Source: Ophiothrix spiculata
Taxonomy: Eukaryota > Echinodermata > Ophiuroidea > Amphilepidida > Ophiotrichidae
Reading direction: 5' to 3' (one strand)
Assembly (NCBI GenBank): GCA_000969725.1
Contig: JXSR01S032225.1
Length of the DNA stretch: 21,730 nucleotides
Shown here piece after piece: positions 9,213 to 19,090 of the stretch (position 1 is its first letter; the number at the start of each line of letters is the position of its first letter). Under the pieces are notes generated by a model. That model was not told where the DNA came from and made no database searches. It saw only the letters and a program-made list of their open reading frames with translations. The position numbers and the translations under genes were made by a program.

Positions 9213-9595
9213 TATACGCCGGGGAAGAAGTGACGTCATAATTTATGTTAATCACCCGACACGTGCGTTTTGGACCCAAACAAATGATCATGTCCACTAT
9301 TCATACGTATTAACACAATAGGCACACGTAAACATACAATTCAGACTGATTTTTCTCGGTTGGAAGACGAAAATAACGGCAGGGGTCCCGTCCTGGCTTG
9401 TAATCACAACCTATAGCATAATAGGCCGGCATGTTTTCAATTATTTTTTGTTTTAGACGAAAGTTATGGTATAAAATCGGAGTCGGACTTTTTCCCGATA
9501 GACTTAACGTGTGGCAAAAATGTTTTGTTTGGGTCCAAAACGCACGTGTTGGGTGATTAACATAAATTATGACGTCACTACTTCCCCGGCGTATA
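9213..9595. mobile_element. MITE, 383 bp, with 72-bp terminal inverted repeats
   Basis: Left arm 9213-9284 begins TATACGCCGGGGAAG and contains TGACGTCATAATTTATG and ACACGTGCGTTTTGG. Right arm 9524-9595 is its reverse complement with only two or three mismatches. Both ends carry a TA step, compatible with a TA target duplication as in Tc1/mariner elements. There is no internal coding frame. High arm identity suggests recent activity. It sits about 150 bp after the truncated HYR exon. Confidence 0.88.
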
Positions 9596-9654
9596 AAGAA
9601 AAAATAAATTTTAGAGATCCACTGAATTATATTTATACGTTAATGTAATTTACC

Positions 9655-9780
9655 GGTAGCAGTGCTGGTAGTAGTAGTAGTAGGAGTAATAGTATTGGTA
9701 GCAGTAGTGATAGTAATAGTAGAGGAGTGCTGGAGTAGGGGAAGAAGAAGAAATGGTAGAGGAGAATTTGGAGTATTATG
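9655..9780. repeat. Imperfect (AGT)n / (AGTAGN)n microsatellite
   Basis: AGTAGTAGT-type triplets are interspersed with GGT, AAT and GAG units, grading into GAAGAAGAAG near 9745. The open frame on the opposite strand here is a low-complexity Thr/Ser product of the repeat, not a gene. Confidence 0.85.
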
Positions 9781-10088
9781 AGGATGACATAATAGCAGTA
9801 AACGAATGCTAAGTAGTAGAATAATTAATGGTAATTCTATGTTATTACAATTTTTCATCAAACCAAATATAAATAAACTTATGCTATTTTTATTATTATT
9901 ATTTTCTAGTTGATTTGTGATGTTTCTGTCGCTGAACAGGCTGATAATATCGACATTTTTATTGATATGGCTGGAGTAACGATAAAATATTAAATAATGT
10001 ATACATATATTGGACACCTATATGAAATGAAACAGTCCTGAATTCTGTAAAAAGATATTCTGAATTATATGTTGTAGTGCTTTGCAAG

Positions 10089-10503
10089 TAAACACCTCAC
10101 AAAAGATAAGTGGACACTTAGTCTGACCCCCATAAATCCAAGTAAGAGCCCTCAAAGTCCAACGATATTAACATATATGAAAAATATGGAATCTCAGCTA
10201 AATATTGACCCCAAATTTGACATCAAAAACCATTACCATCATTTTACACTAGCCGTTTGAAAAATCTACCTCAATTTTGATTTCTCACATTTTAGGTATA
10301 CCCGCAGTGTAATAGAGCATCACCACAATGCCTAGTGGAATCGATAGACGATCAGTGTTTTTTCATTTTGCGTAGAGTACAGAGCTGCTGTGTAAAGTCA
10401 AACCAATTTTATCCAAAAGGATAATTACATGTGTCTAAGTTTGTAAAACAGTTAAGATCGGCATAGCAGCTCTGTACTCTACTTATCTTTTGTGAGGTGT
10501 TTA
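10089..10503. mobile_element. Non-autonomous DNA element, 415 bp, with perfect 23-bp TIRs and a nested hairpin
   Basis: The left end (10089-10111) starts TAAACACCTCACAAAAGATA and is the exact reverse complement of 10481-10503. A second inverted pair lies inside: 10372-10392 (GTAGAGTACAGAGCTGCTGTG core) against 10462-10482, with one mismatch, giving a 111-bp hairpin whose right arm directly abuts the right TIR. A TA at each edge may be part of the target duplication. It contains no transposase. Confidence 0.83.
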
Positions 10504-12329
10504 TATTGATTATACAAAATAGGTTGAACAAATTGCAATTGCAGTAATGGCATGACGTAGTAAGCATATAAAAACAAAACATTTCAAATATTTTTAGGAA
10601 TTTACTGCAAGGAACAATGTAAAACTGCTCAATTCAGATAATTTGAGTATAGTCATTTAAACTCATAGAAGAAATGTCTGTTCTTACAAATGTGATTGGT
10701 TTTACTTATAATTTCACATGAGAGTATTTTTCTTACCAAATTCAAGATATCATAAATACAGTGATTTTGGTTGACATTCGTTTATAATAATATTATTCTT
10801 ACATCAATAAGATCCAAACAAATGAAAATGTTTCTAAACCTATTGCGCTTGAATTTATCTGCATGTTTTATAATTATTTTTTTAAATGGCGACTTAATTG
10901 ACACAGAAACTGGAAGCCAAAAATACATTTGGCAATTAAAAATAATTAAAACGACTCTATAAAGTCATTAATATTTACTTATATCAATGCAGTTGTTAAG
11001 TTATGAACGTTAAAGTTCTGATTTTTCTGGGAAGCAGTAGTGGTCAGTTCTTCCACTAAAATCATGGTAGCCAAACAAATAATTTAAAATATTCTAAAAT
11101 AATAAGTACTCAAAAATGTTTTAAGAATCTGCAAGTCAAGACTAATAATTTGAGACGTCATTCACGCAAATCGGACCGGACCGTCTTGAAAATTTGACCT
11201 TACTTGACCTTGTATCGATTTTTGGGATTCATATCCTGAACCGAACCCTGAATATATATAAAAACCATATATATTCGAAATCTGCATTACAAATTGTAGG
11301 CGTTTCTCAAATTTGATCCAAAAATCCACTCAAACGTGACAACCCCTTGCGAGAGAGTAAATCTTCCCAACACTGTCAAAATATTTTCTGTTCTACTGTA
11401 AACCCAAATCCACCAATAACTAAATTTCGTCAAAATAGCATTTGACCACTATATCCACTAAGCTCTTCAATTATAAACCAACAATGGTTTCAAAGTTATA
11501 TGTTCTAGAATAACACAATTCATATGTTTCAAAGTAATGGTGACATCAAAAATGAGTCCAAAATTTAGGAGTAACGTCTTGTCAAATTGACATTTTAAGG
11601 TGTTGGAATTCCCGTTTTTAAGCTTCAAAACACGATTTTGAGAATAGATTTGTATATACATTATAGTATGCATAACAATTATAGTTTGATTTTAAACGGT
11701 TACAGTTACTCAGTGTATATATTAGGATAAGTGTACCACATATAAATAGCAAGTATATTCTCATTTTTCTTAAACCCAATTCTACACATGTTATAAAAAA
11801 TCAAAATTCTGTTATTCCTAAAGGGCATGAAATTACTTACCACGTTCTTGTATAGTGTGAATATTCTGCTAAAACCAAAGTAAGCGCAGGTAAATTTTGC
11901 ATTGAGCAAAATACTAGATATGGTATACGACATATACCAATATTTTCGTGATGATTTAGAAGACAATCGAACTCTTATCGTTTTTTCGTTTTTTCAGAGC
12001 GGGAAGCGCGCAAAACATTGATTTTGTTTCCAGTAATATTTGCTTATTTAATTAAGCTCAAAGTTACTGCAATGTTAAAGGTAAAGTGGGATTAAGCCCT
12101 TTCTACAAGAGCAATTTCAGAAAGAATTGCCCTTTTATAAATATTTAAATTGCAAAACAACATGAAAAAAGGTATGACTGAACACTTTAATAATCTGGAA
12201 CACTTCTAGAAATATGAGCTTCTAGAGCTTAAAAAAATCTAGAATCGATCTCTTTTGTCTTAACAATTAAATAATTAAACTGTTATACAATTTTCTTAAA
12301 GTGAATCTATAATTCAATTTGTTTGTAAT
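10504..12329. other. Long AT-rich non-coding stretch with decayed repeat traces
   Basis: No supported exon lies on either strand. Part of it (about 10780-11140) shares blocks with 15530-15810: TTCTTACATCAA, then AAACAAATGAAAATG, then AAGAATCTGCAA in the same order. The segment near 11815-11970 weakly resembles the repeats at 14640 and 15348 (AAAGGGC...GAATT... and CGTGAT-TTTAGAA). These look like old copies of one interspersed family. Confidence 0.45.
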
Positions 12330-12540
12330 TCATTTATAATTCTTATTTTTATTTATTTATTTGTTTATTTCTTTATATATGTGTCTATTTTATTTATTCA
12401 TTCATTTATTAATTAATGTATTTATTATTCAAATAAATATTTATTTATATATTAATTTATTTATGTATGTATTTTATTATTTATTTATTTATTTATTTAT
12501 TTGTTTGTTTATTTTGTTTGTTTATTTTTATCAACTTGTG
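12330..12540. repeat. (TTTA)n / TTTATTTG low-complexity microsatellite
   Basis: TTTATTTA repeats are interrupted by TTCA, TTTG and ATTAA variants. The + frame 12361-12579 is a Tyr/Phe/Leu-rich reading of the repeat and is not a gene. Confidence 0.9.
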
Positions 12541-13529
12541 TTCTTGATTCATCGACGGGAATACAAAATATGTAAGTAATATGATATATTAAAAAGGAAA
12601 TGGGTCAAATGTTGGAATCTGAGATATTACAAGTAAGCGACGTCCCTTTTTACATTTTTAATGTTCAATAGTGTTATATCCCTGTAACCAGATTATTATA
12701 ACAAGTTAATGTACATGTAGTTTAAAATGTAGCGTTCTTAATAAAGTTGTGATGAACACAAAACTAACTACATCACAAATGACTTATTTTCATGATTTGT
12801 TTGATTATTTCAACATTTTCTTGTGCTGTTTAGCTCTAGTTGCATTTGTATAGTATCGTTGATCAAAAATTCTATATATTTATTAGGCCCTAGTTATGAC
12901 TAGCAGGATAAGAGTTCAGGTTGTTCACTTATCTAATTGATGAATTCAAAGCTGATTAATTAATACAGAGACATGTACCAGGGAATAATTGTGAAACAGA
13001 ATTTACATGTACAGAACGCAGTAACTTAATCAATACCCTTTTGGTGCAGTAAGTTAATTTAACATGCATGAAGACATGCGTAACTATGTCTAATTTAGTA
13101 AATTAAAGCAGTATACTATAAATGAAGCGCCCCCTTTCACCCATTATTTTTGGATTTTTTAGGTTATTGGATATGCTTTGGGTAGATACTAATTCCATCC
13201 AAATGATTTGGCTTAGAATTGCTTACTTTTTCTGTTATGACCATTTGTTTTAATTAAATTCGGGATCCCTAATTCAATTCCACATGTATTAGTATAGGAA
13301 AACATGCATGTGCTTTTTTTTAGTCATTTTTCGGTGACAAAACCATTTTTTTGGAGAAAATACACTTGAAAATGCTTTTAGGTAGTCACATTCCTTCATT
13401 TTATTTTGTATTTTGTATAAACTATTTTTGTTCAAAATCTTATAGTATTGCTTTAATATAGTTAGTGGTTTGGTATGCAAATAACACATTTTTGCAGTCT
13501 GGAAATGGTATAAAATTTAGTTTATTCTA
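12541..13529. other. AT-rich non-coding stretch
   Basis: No exon, TIR element or clear repeat was identified here. The frame 13289-13489 on - is a short Lys/Tyr-rich peptide without motif support. Confidence 0.4.
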
Positions 13530-14635
13530 CAAGGTGTCCAAAAATTAACTACACTTCTTTAAAATGCTTATAACTTTAAAACCAAGAATCGCATGGCAAC
13601 TATAAATATATGTTTTGATAGAGACTTGTAGATTTTTGTTTTGTTTTGTTTTTGGTACCAAACATGAAGCAATTACCATTTTTGAAAATCAAGTTCATTG
13701 TAAATTACGTCAAACTTAAAGAGCGCACTTTCATACCGGGAAGAAAAATAAATGTGCGACTCACATGTGAGAGATGGATCAATGTTGGCGATTGGAGAAC
13801 TATTCATGGATATTTTAAGTACCTTTTCAGCGAAACAACTAATAACAATACGAAGATGTTTGATCGGGTTTTTGTCTTAATAATTACATTATTGCTCATT
13901 AAAATGTTTTTCATTTGTCAATGCGCAACTCTAGCATAATGTTTATCTTTAAATGGCGCACAACAGCATTAGTCCTTAACAGACATTCAAAGTTAAACTT
14001 GCAGGGCCACGATAAATTACCTCTTTCTTATCAAATTTTAGCTGCCTATAGTATGTCAGAATATGTTTTAGATGGCCTCCTTGCAGATTTTAGCATTATT
14101 TGACTCTAACGACAAAGTTCTGGACGTTTGTGTACATATGTTCTTCATGATCTTCCTGTTTTCACTGGCAATATCCTGGGCGGCCCGAGCGATCGCTCGT
14201 CTCTATATTGATTATGCTCCTTACGATCAGGAATAGTCTAAGGTGTTGAGAGGTACTGTATTTCAAACAACCTACAAAAAGTAATTGGACGGACTTTAAT
14301 CATGAGAGTGAAAGGGTCAGGGTTTCTTTGTCTTGATCGATATGATTCATCATAAAAAAGTTAATTTAAAAACCCATTCTAAATGGTTTAGCTGTATGAG
14401 GCGTCATGTCGTCATGGTGAAGTGGCAGAAGAGTGTCAACACTGTATGGTACAGTGGCTCAACCACTTTGAACTTTTAGACCTTCTTCCTTTAACTAATT
14501 GCATTATGTTTGGTACCAAAATAATGCTACAAGTCTCCTCCATCAAAACATATGTCTATTATAATAGTTGCCATGCGAATCCTGAATTTAAAGTTATAAA
14601 CATTTAAACAGTGTAGTTAATTTTTGGACACTCTG
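13530..14635. mobile_element. Tc1/mariner-like non-autonomous element, 1.1 kb, with about 140-bp TIRs
   Basis: The left end (13530-13675) begins CAAGGTGTCCAAAAATTAAC. The right end (14496-14635), reversed, begins CAGAGTGTCCAAAAATTAAC. The arms stay alignable through GCATGGCAACTAT and GGTACCAAACAT with small indels. TA flanks both ends (13528-13529 and 14636-14637), the Tc1/mariner target. The ends CA(G/A)(G/A)GTGTCC fit mariner-type TIRs. No intact transposase is present. On the - strand, 14197-14174 reads SDRSGRPG, which resembles the RSGRP linker between the DNA-binding domain and catalytic core of such transposases, surrounded by stops. The longer + frames are fortuitous. Confidence 0.83.
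14170..14200 (-). pseudogene. Possible transposase linker remnant (RSGRP motif)
   Basis: The - strand reads SDRSGRPG followed by YCQ and a stop. Tc1/mariner transposases usually have RPRSGRP just after the paired helix-turn-helix DNA-binding region. The location inside a TIR-bounded element supports this reading, but the match is only a few residues long and the flanking frame is closed. Confidence 0.3.
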
Positions 14636-14639
14636 TATT

Positions 14640-14905
14640 TCTGAAAGGGCAAGAATTAAATGTTATGTTCTTGTAAATAATGTGATGAGAAACTAAAAAA
14701 TAGTTCTTTTTTATTGGGTAGCTAGAGAAAAATGAATAATGATTGTTAATAAATCCTCCTGACTTCAGAAACCTTAACAAACTTTAACTATTTAACACTT
14801 ATACATATAAAGATATTTAACTTACATATAAGTTTTACATTTTTTGAGAAAAGGACAAAAGCAAAAGCAAAATCAGTTATTTCGGCCTGATAAGAAATTT
14901 AATAT
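14640..14905 (+). repeat. Interspersed repeat, copy A (left of SINE-like unit)
   Basis: This aligns, with many substitutions and small gaps, to 15348-15610. Shared blocks are AAAGGGC, AATGTTAT, CCTTGTAA-like, TTCAGAAACCTTAACAAAC / TTTAGAAACCTTGCAAACG, TATTTAACA(C/T)TTATAC, TTACAT, and GGACAAAA-GCAAA / GGACAAAAACAAA. It has no coding capacity. Confidence 0.6.
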
Positions 14906-14996
14906 TTCTTAACGGCTCAATGTGCATGATGGGATAACTGAGTTGTAACATAATCTCTATTATCGGATATTCATCTTTTTTTATATATATATTTCT

Positions 14997-15290
14997 CGCT
15001 AGCTCAGTCGGTTAGTTCTCGGACTGTTAAAACATAAGATCGTTCCGTGTTCGAGTCCAGCTGGAGCTGAGTGTGCGAAAATTGTATATTCTATGAGGGT
15101 GTGAATTGCTCAAGATAGGGTTGCGCCAATATGTTGGCCGCAGTAAGCTATTTGGACCTAGGGAGTCCAGGTTGTGATTGAACTCAATGATTAGAACTGC
15201 TCTACTGCAAATTTTGCTGAGGCCGTGTGGTATTACACGTCAGGGAGACCACGTAGTGCACTATAAATCACCTGCAATTTTATTTGTTGA
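14997..15290 (+). repeat. tRNA-derived SINE-like unit (degenerate tRNA head)
   Basis: The head carries a near-canonical RNA polymerase III A box (TAGCTCAGTCGGTTAG, 15000-15015) and B box (GTGTTCGAGTCC, about 15047-15058) at tRNA-like spacing. The T stem (CCGTG against CCAGC) and the acceptor stem do not pair, so it is not a working tRNA gene. A tRNA-unrelated body with a GC content above its surroundings follows to about 15290. This organisation fits a SINE, whose promoter would be internal. The 3' end is not defined and no target duplication was found. Confidence 0.65.
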
Positions 15291-15347
15291 CTTGCATTAA
15301 GTTGGTGTGATAGTTATATTTCCTAAATAGGTAAGTCTGGAAATGCT

Positions 15348-15610
15348 CTACAAATCTGCTAAAGGGCTTGAATTTAATGTTATTTCCTTGTAATATTCTT
15401 CAGAACCTCAAACAAGCAAGTAAAATGAGTAAGTAGAGATGATAGCAATTACCGTATTCACAAAATACCTCGTGATTTTAGAAACCTTGCAAACGCATAT
15501 TATTTAACATTTATACTAAGAGCTGATTTTTCTTACATCAACTTTACACTTTTCAATAAAATGGACAAAAACAAATGAAAATGAATTATTTTGGAACTGA
15601 TATGGAATGT
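15348..15610 (+). repeat. Interspersed repeat, copy B (right of SINE-like unit)
   Basis: Direct-orientation counterpart of 14640-14905. It continues into ACAAATGAAAATG and, near 15793, AAGAATCTGCAA; both blocks recur around 10810 and 11120. The + frame 15575-15793 lies in this repeat and has no recognised domain. Confidence 0.55.
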
Positions 15611-15789
15611 CAAATTCCTTATGACCATGTCTATATAAATACGGTTTTTCTTTGTAAAAGGCACTTGAATTCAGTTGTTTTTGAAAATGGACGTTTATGG
15701 GAATTTACACATTACAACTATATATTATATATCTTATTGATATTGACGTTTTCTGAAGGAGAAACTACGAGTAAGTTAAAGGAAGGTCT

Positions 15790-17160
15790 TTAAGAATCTG
15801 CAAAAAACCCTAATTTTTGACAAAATCTAAAATATGTTCAAAATGGCCTCTAAAGAGGTTCAGAATGAGCAGCAAGTGCATGTTTAGGGTAATTTTGACA
15901 CTAAAAACCCCTAAATATGATTTGGAAATTGCAAAATTGGAGACGAAAAACATGTGCACTCTTGCACAAACTAAAATTTCAATGCAGAACACGTAAATGG
16001 TCATTAATGGAATTCAAAATGGCTGCCAAAGTTTCTAAAACTAGTGTAAATTATGGAGCATGTTAGGTATTGTGAGCATAAAGGTACAAATAATATCATC
16101 ATATGTAAATATTGACTTGCTGTAGAGAAAAAATCTCAAAAACACCGCAAATATCTGTTCTAAAATAAATTTAAACGGACAAATATCCAAAATTTCGCAA
16201 AACGTGATATTTTGGGGTCATTTTGAAGCATGTATAATAGAGCGATATTGGCGGTTATTTTTAATGTGTAAATTTCAACAGTGATATTATCTTGGTGTTT
16301 TTACTTGTCTAGCTTCATTTTACTACCATTAAATATGAAATAACATAATACAAATTATAGTTTTGCTTCATTTTGTGTTCAAATGACATTAAATGTACTG
16401 AAAAATACGCCATTTTTAAATGTTTTGGCAGCTATTTAAATTTTAAAATGCAATTGATGGTGTCATTTGTACGAGGATACGGGTGTTTGTGGTTTTTTTT
16501 TTCTAATAGTATATTTTTCAATTTGACATATTGACATTTTGGGTGTTTTAGAGCCAAAATTGTGTCATAATTGCCTTAAATAGGTACTTCTTGCTGATTT
16601 TGAGCATCTGTAGCGAACATTTTGAACAGCGCCTTTATAACAGGTTGGCGGATGTTATTTATTGAGAAGCATTAATTAAATACAAATGTGATAAAAGCAA
16701 ATTGTTCCTTTAAATAATGACATGAGAGGTTTTTATTGCTTAAACTACCACAATTTGCTGTAATTTACCTCAATTTTGGTCATTTTGGCAGCTATCCTGA
16801 ATTTTTGAAAGCATGAAATCAGACAAAAGTGCTATAAATTATGAACCTGTGTATAAATGAATGGCATAATGGTTAAAACTTAATAATTATATCAATCTTC
16901 ATTTTTTCGTAATCATGATTTATGTATCAAAATTGTTTAAAATCGATTAATAAATAAATTCATCAGCAGGCACATTTACGTATTAAATACTAATGAATTA
17001 AAAAAGGAATTGAAATAGATAACATCAAATACAATCCTAAACATGCCTATTTATGTTGTGAATAATGTCAACTTTGAATAATGACAATATATCAAATGGC
17101 AGCCATTTTGAAATCTGGCGGCCATCTTAGATTTTCAAAATAGGTGATATATGATGAATT
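15790..17160. repeat. Mosaic of diverged inverted and direct subrepeats (AAAATGGC-GCC family)
   Basis: A diverged inverted pair is visible: about 15830-16045 against 16405-16630. The left arm has TTCAAAATGGCC..., GAGCAGCAAGTGCATGTTTA and TTCAAAATGGCTGCCAAAG. The right arm reversed has TTCAAAATGTTCG..., ATCAGCAAGAAGTACCTATT and AATAGCTGCCAAAACATTT. A further TTTTGGCAGCTAT segment with downstream similarity occurs near 16784, and AATGGCAGCCATTTTGAAAT with GGCGGCCATCTT near 17096-17130. No protein is encoded. It may be a decayed large foldback element. Confidence 0.6.
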
Positions 17161-17394
17161 AAGACATTTGTGATTCGTATTTATAATTTAACAATGTATG
17201 GTGATGTTGTTGTAAAATTGATAAAATTAATGATTCAAAACTTGTCAAGTTACCGTTATAATAAAATAAATAATAAAACATACATAAATGGGAAGTAAAA
17301 GTATACTGTTGTCGATTGATTTTGTCAGATTTACGAATTGGTGTGTGTTTGAGGCAGTGGAGTTATCATATGAATCATCATGGCCATATTGAAT
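17161..17394. other. Short AT-rich spacer
   Basis: No feature was identified between the subrepeat mosaic and dispersed-family copy 3. Confidence 0.4.
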
Positions 17395-17925
17395 GTTTAA
17401 CCCTCGTCTAACCAGGGTGGGGGTTGTTGCAACCCCCCCCCTTTCCTAAGTTTTTTCCCGCAACATAAAAACGCAAACCGACCTAGTTTCGTATTAGTTT
17501 ATATTAAATTGCAGTCATTTAGATAAAACATTACGGGGTTACCGCTTAAGGTGGGGTTAGGGTAGGCTGTCAACGATAGAGTGTAGGGGGTGGTTGCAAC
17601 CCGGTGACATTTTTGACAATTTTAAATCGCCATTTTGAAAAAAAAAATTCGCATGATATGAGGCTTAAAAATGCAGGACATGTTCGAATTATCATTTCTC
17701 TTCGTTACATGTAAAATATCTGATAAAAAATCGTTAGACTTTTAATTCTTGAGGTCATTTTTGCCAAAATCCCGATTTTGCGACCTGAAAGGCGTCATAA
17801 CTACGTAACGCCTTGGCCCATTTTTGTAATCTTGGTGTCGTTTGATAGGGGAGGACTGATAACTATATTGCTATACCTATATTGATAGCAAAATCAAGTT
17901 TATAGGGTGTTCCGTTCAAAAAAAT
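17395..17925 (-). repeat. Dispersed repeat family, copy 3 (inverted)
   Basis: It opens on + with AACCCTCGTCTAACC, the complement of the end of copy 2. It contains CGCCATTTTGAAAA, TTTTGCCAAAATCCCGATTT and TACGTAACGCC, and ends with TTGATAGCAAAATCAAGTTT, matching the left part of copy 2 in reverse. It has G/C homopolymer patches near 17440 and 17590. It lets the family consensus be extended over both ends. Confidence 0.75.
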
Positions 17926-18330
17926 ATACTGTAAATTTGTTTATTTTGACTGCCCCAACTCCCCCCCCCCCCCGCTTCGTACGGCCCTGGGTACAATCTT
18001 AGGCGGATTATAGATTCGCCAATAGTGTACTGATGATTTTAAATATTAAGCTTGGTAACAGTTTTAGAGATGAAAAGTAAACAAAACAAAAACGAAAAAA
18101 AAAAGTTCAAAATTATATTGCACAGTTATTTTTCCCTAGCATTAGTACACATTCGTTTAATTATATCATCTATAAATAAATGTGGATATGAGGGTTCCAC
18201 TTTAGTTTAAATACACATGCTAGAGATCTGGCTTTCATGATTATAGCTTATTAGTGTAGCTCTTATAAGAACTGTTCACAATTATTGGAGCCTATAAACC
18301 TGTCTGTCATCATTGTTCTGACTTTAAATA
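17926..18330. other. Non-coding stretch with a poly-C run
   Basis: A C-run near 17960-17974 is followed by GCTTCGTACGGCCCTGGGT, which may be the terminus of another repeat. The rest is AT-rich, with no exon. Confidence 0.4.
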
Positions 18331-18459
18331 TACACACAGAAAAAAAAATGTCCCTCAAATTACACTCAATAGCATTTGTCACTCTAGTCGAAATCCTGGA
18401 ATAAAACATGCTAGACCCTCTTGAATGTCATCCAAGTGACATTTTATTTTCTGTGTGTA
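18331..18459. mobile_element. Small MITE-like element, 129 bp
   Basis: The ends TACACACAGAAAAAAAAATG (18331 on) and CATTTTATTTTCTGTGTGTA (ending 18459) form an approximately 22-bp inverted repeat with one mismatch. TA at each edge fits a TA target. A second small palindrome (TGTGTGTACATCTTGTACACACA, split around CATCTT) overlaps the right end and extends to 18474, perhaps a nested or partial extra terminus. Confidence 0.65.
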
Positions 18460-18529
18460 CATCTTGTACACACAGTTATGACATTATAAATGCAAGTGAT
18501 CGCTAAATTAAATTAGGACAGTACTCATT

Positions 18530-18776
18530 TCATTTGGTTTTATTAAAAGCACTTCGTGACATTCAGGTCAAATTACATGCAAATTTACAAATATAAAAAA
18601 TATATGATTATATACAGAGTACACATTAAAAGGCTTACAAATATACAAATACTAAAACAAACATCAAGATATAATTAATAGTAAATAAAAAATAAAAGGC
18701 AGGGGCAAATATTGCACTTGATAATATATGAAAAGCAAATGGAACCAGAGCTACGTTATCTATTGCACTGTCGCCA
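18530..18776 (-). repeat. 3' untranslated tail of the LINE at 18777-19090
   Basis: On the - strand, sequence follows the RT stop codon and runs to TGTCACGAAGTGCTTTTAATAAAA (split: TGTCACGAAGTGC then TTTTAATAAAA) near 18536-18560. The tail has a polyadenylation-like AATAAA. The exact end is inferred from position, not from a target duplication. Confidence 0.5.
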
Positions 18777-19090
18777 TCAAAAGGGTGATGAATTAATCAT
18801 TAAGTAAATTGAAAAAAAAATGGGAATTGGACTGCTCTGAAATCGCTTTTTCTTTGCTGGGAGTTGTGATAATTTGTGTGAGTTGCGCAAATTGCGACCA
18901 TGTCTCTAAAACCTTGTAGGAGGGATGAGGCACTTTGTCCGATCATTTTTAGGCAGCCCTTCAGCGAACCTACGGCAATGCTCCACCCTCCTATCACGGA
19001 GAGAGTCAAGATTGCAAGCAGCAAGTGCATCATGGTAAGAATTATAATCACCACCCAGGATTAACTTATCGGTATCCCTTGTCAACGACG
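18777..19090 (-). pseudogene. Non-LTR retrotransposon fragment: reverse-transcriptase ORF C-terminus with in-frame stop
   Basis: Reading leftwards, one frame gives RDTDKLILGGDYNSYHDALA, then CNLDSLRDRRVEHCRRFAEG and LPKNDRTKCLIPPTRF, an in-frame TAG (18908-18906), then RHGRNLRNSHKLSQLPAKKK and SPIPIF to TGA at 18779-18777. This is the typical C-terminal tail of CR1/L2-group LINE polyproteins (YxxALxxxxLxxLxxRR...CxxFAxxL...RxLRNSxKL...SPIP). The RT palm and endonuclease are missing, consistent with 5' truncation. Only one stop is seen, so it is younger than the fragment at 4157. Confidence 0.87.

Noticed and set aside
9640-10017. 125-codon Thr/Ser/Leu-rich frame on -
   Set aside because: It runs into the AGT microsatellite, which creates its Thr/Ser tail.
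10600-10680. Possible second-half HYR exon after TTTTTAG
   Set aside because: The frame reads EFTARNNVKLLNSDNLS and then a stop, without the TATD or C-x-F pattern of HYR domains.
11250-11276. Short AATATATAT...ATATATATT palindrome
   Set aside because: AT-only palindromes of this size are expected by chance in such DNA.
14997-15070. Functional tRNA gene
   Set aside because: A and B boxes are good, but acceptor and T stems do not pair and the anticodon arm is not convincing; better explained as a SINE head.
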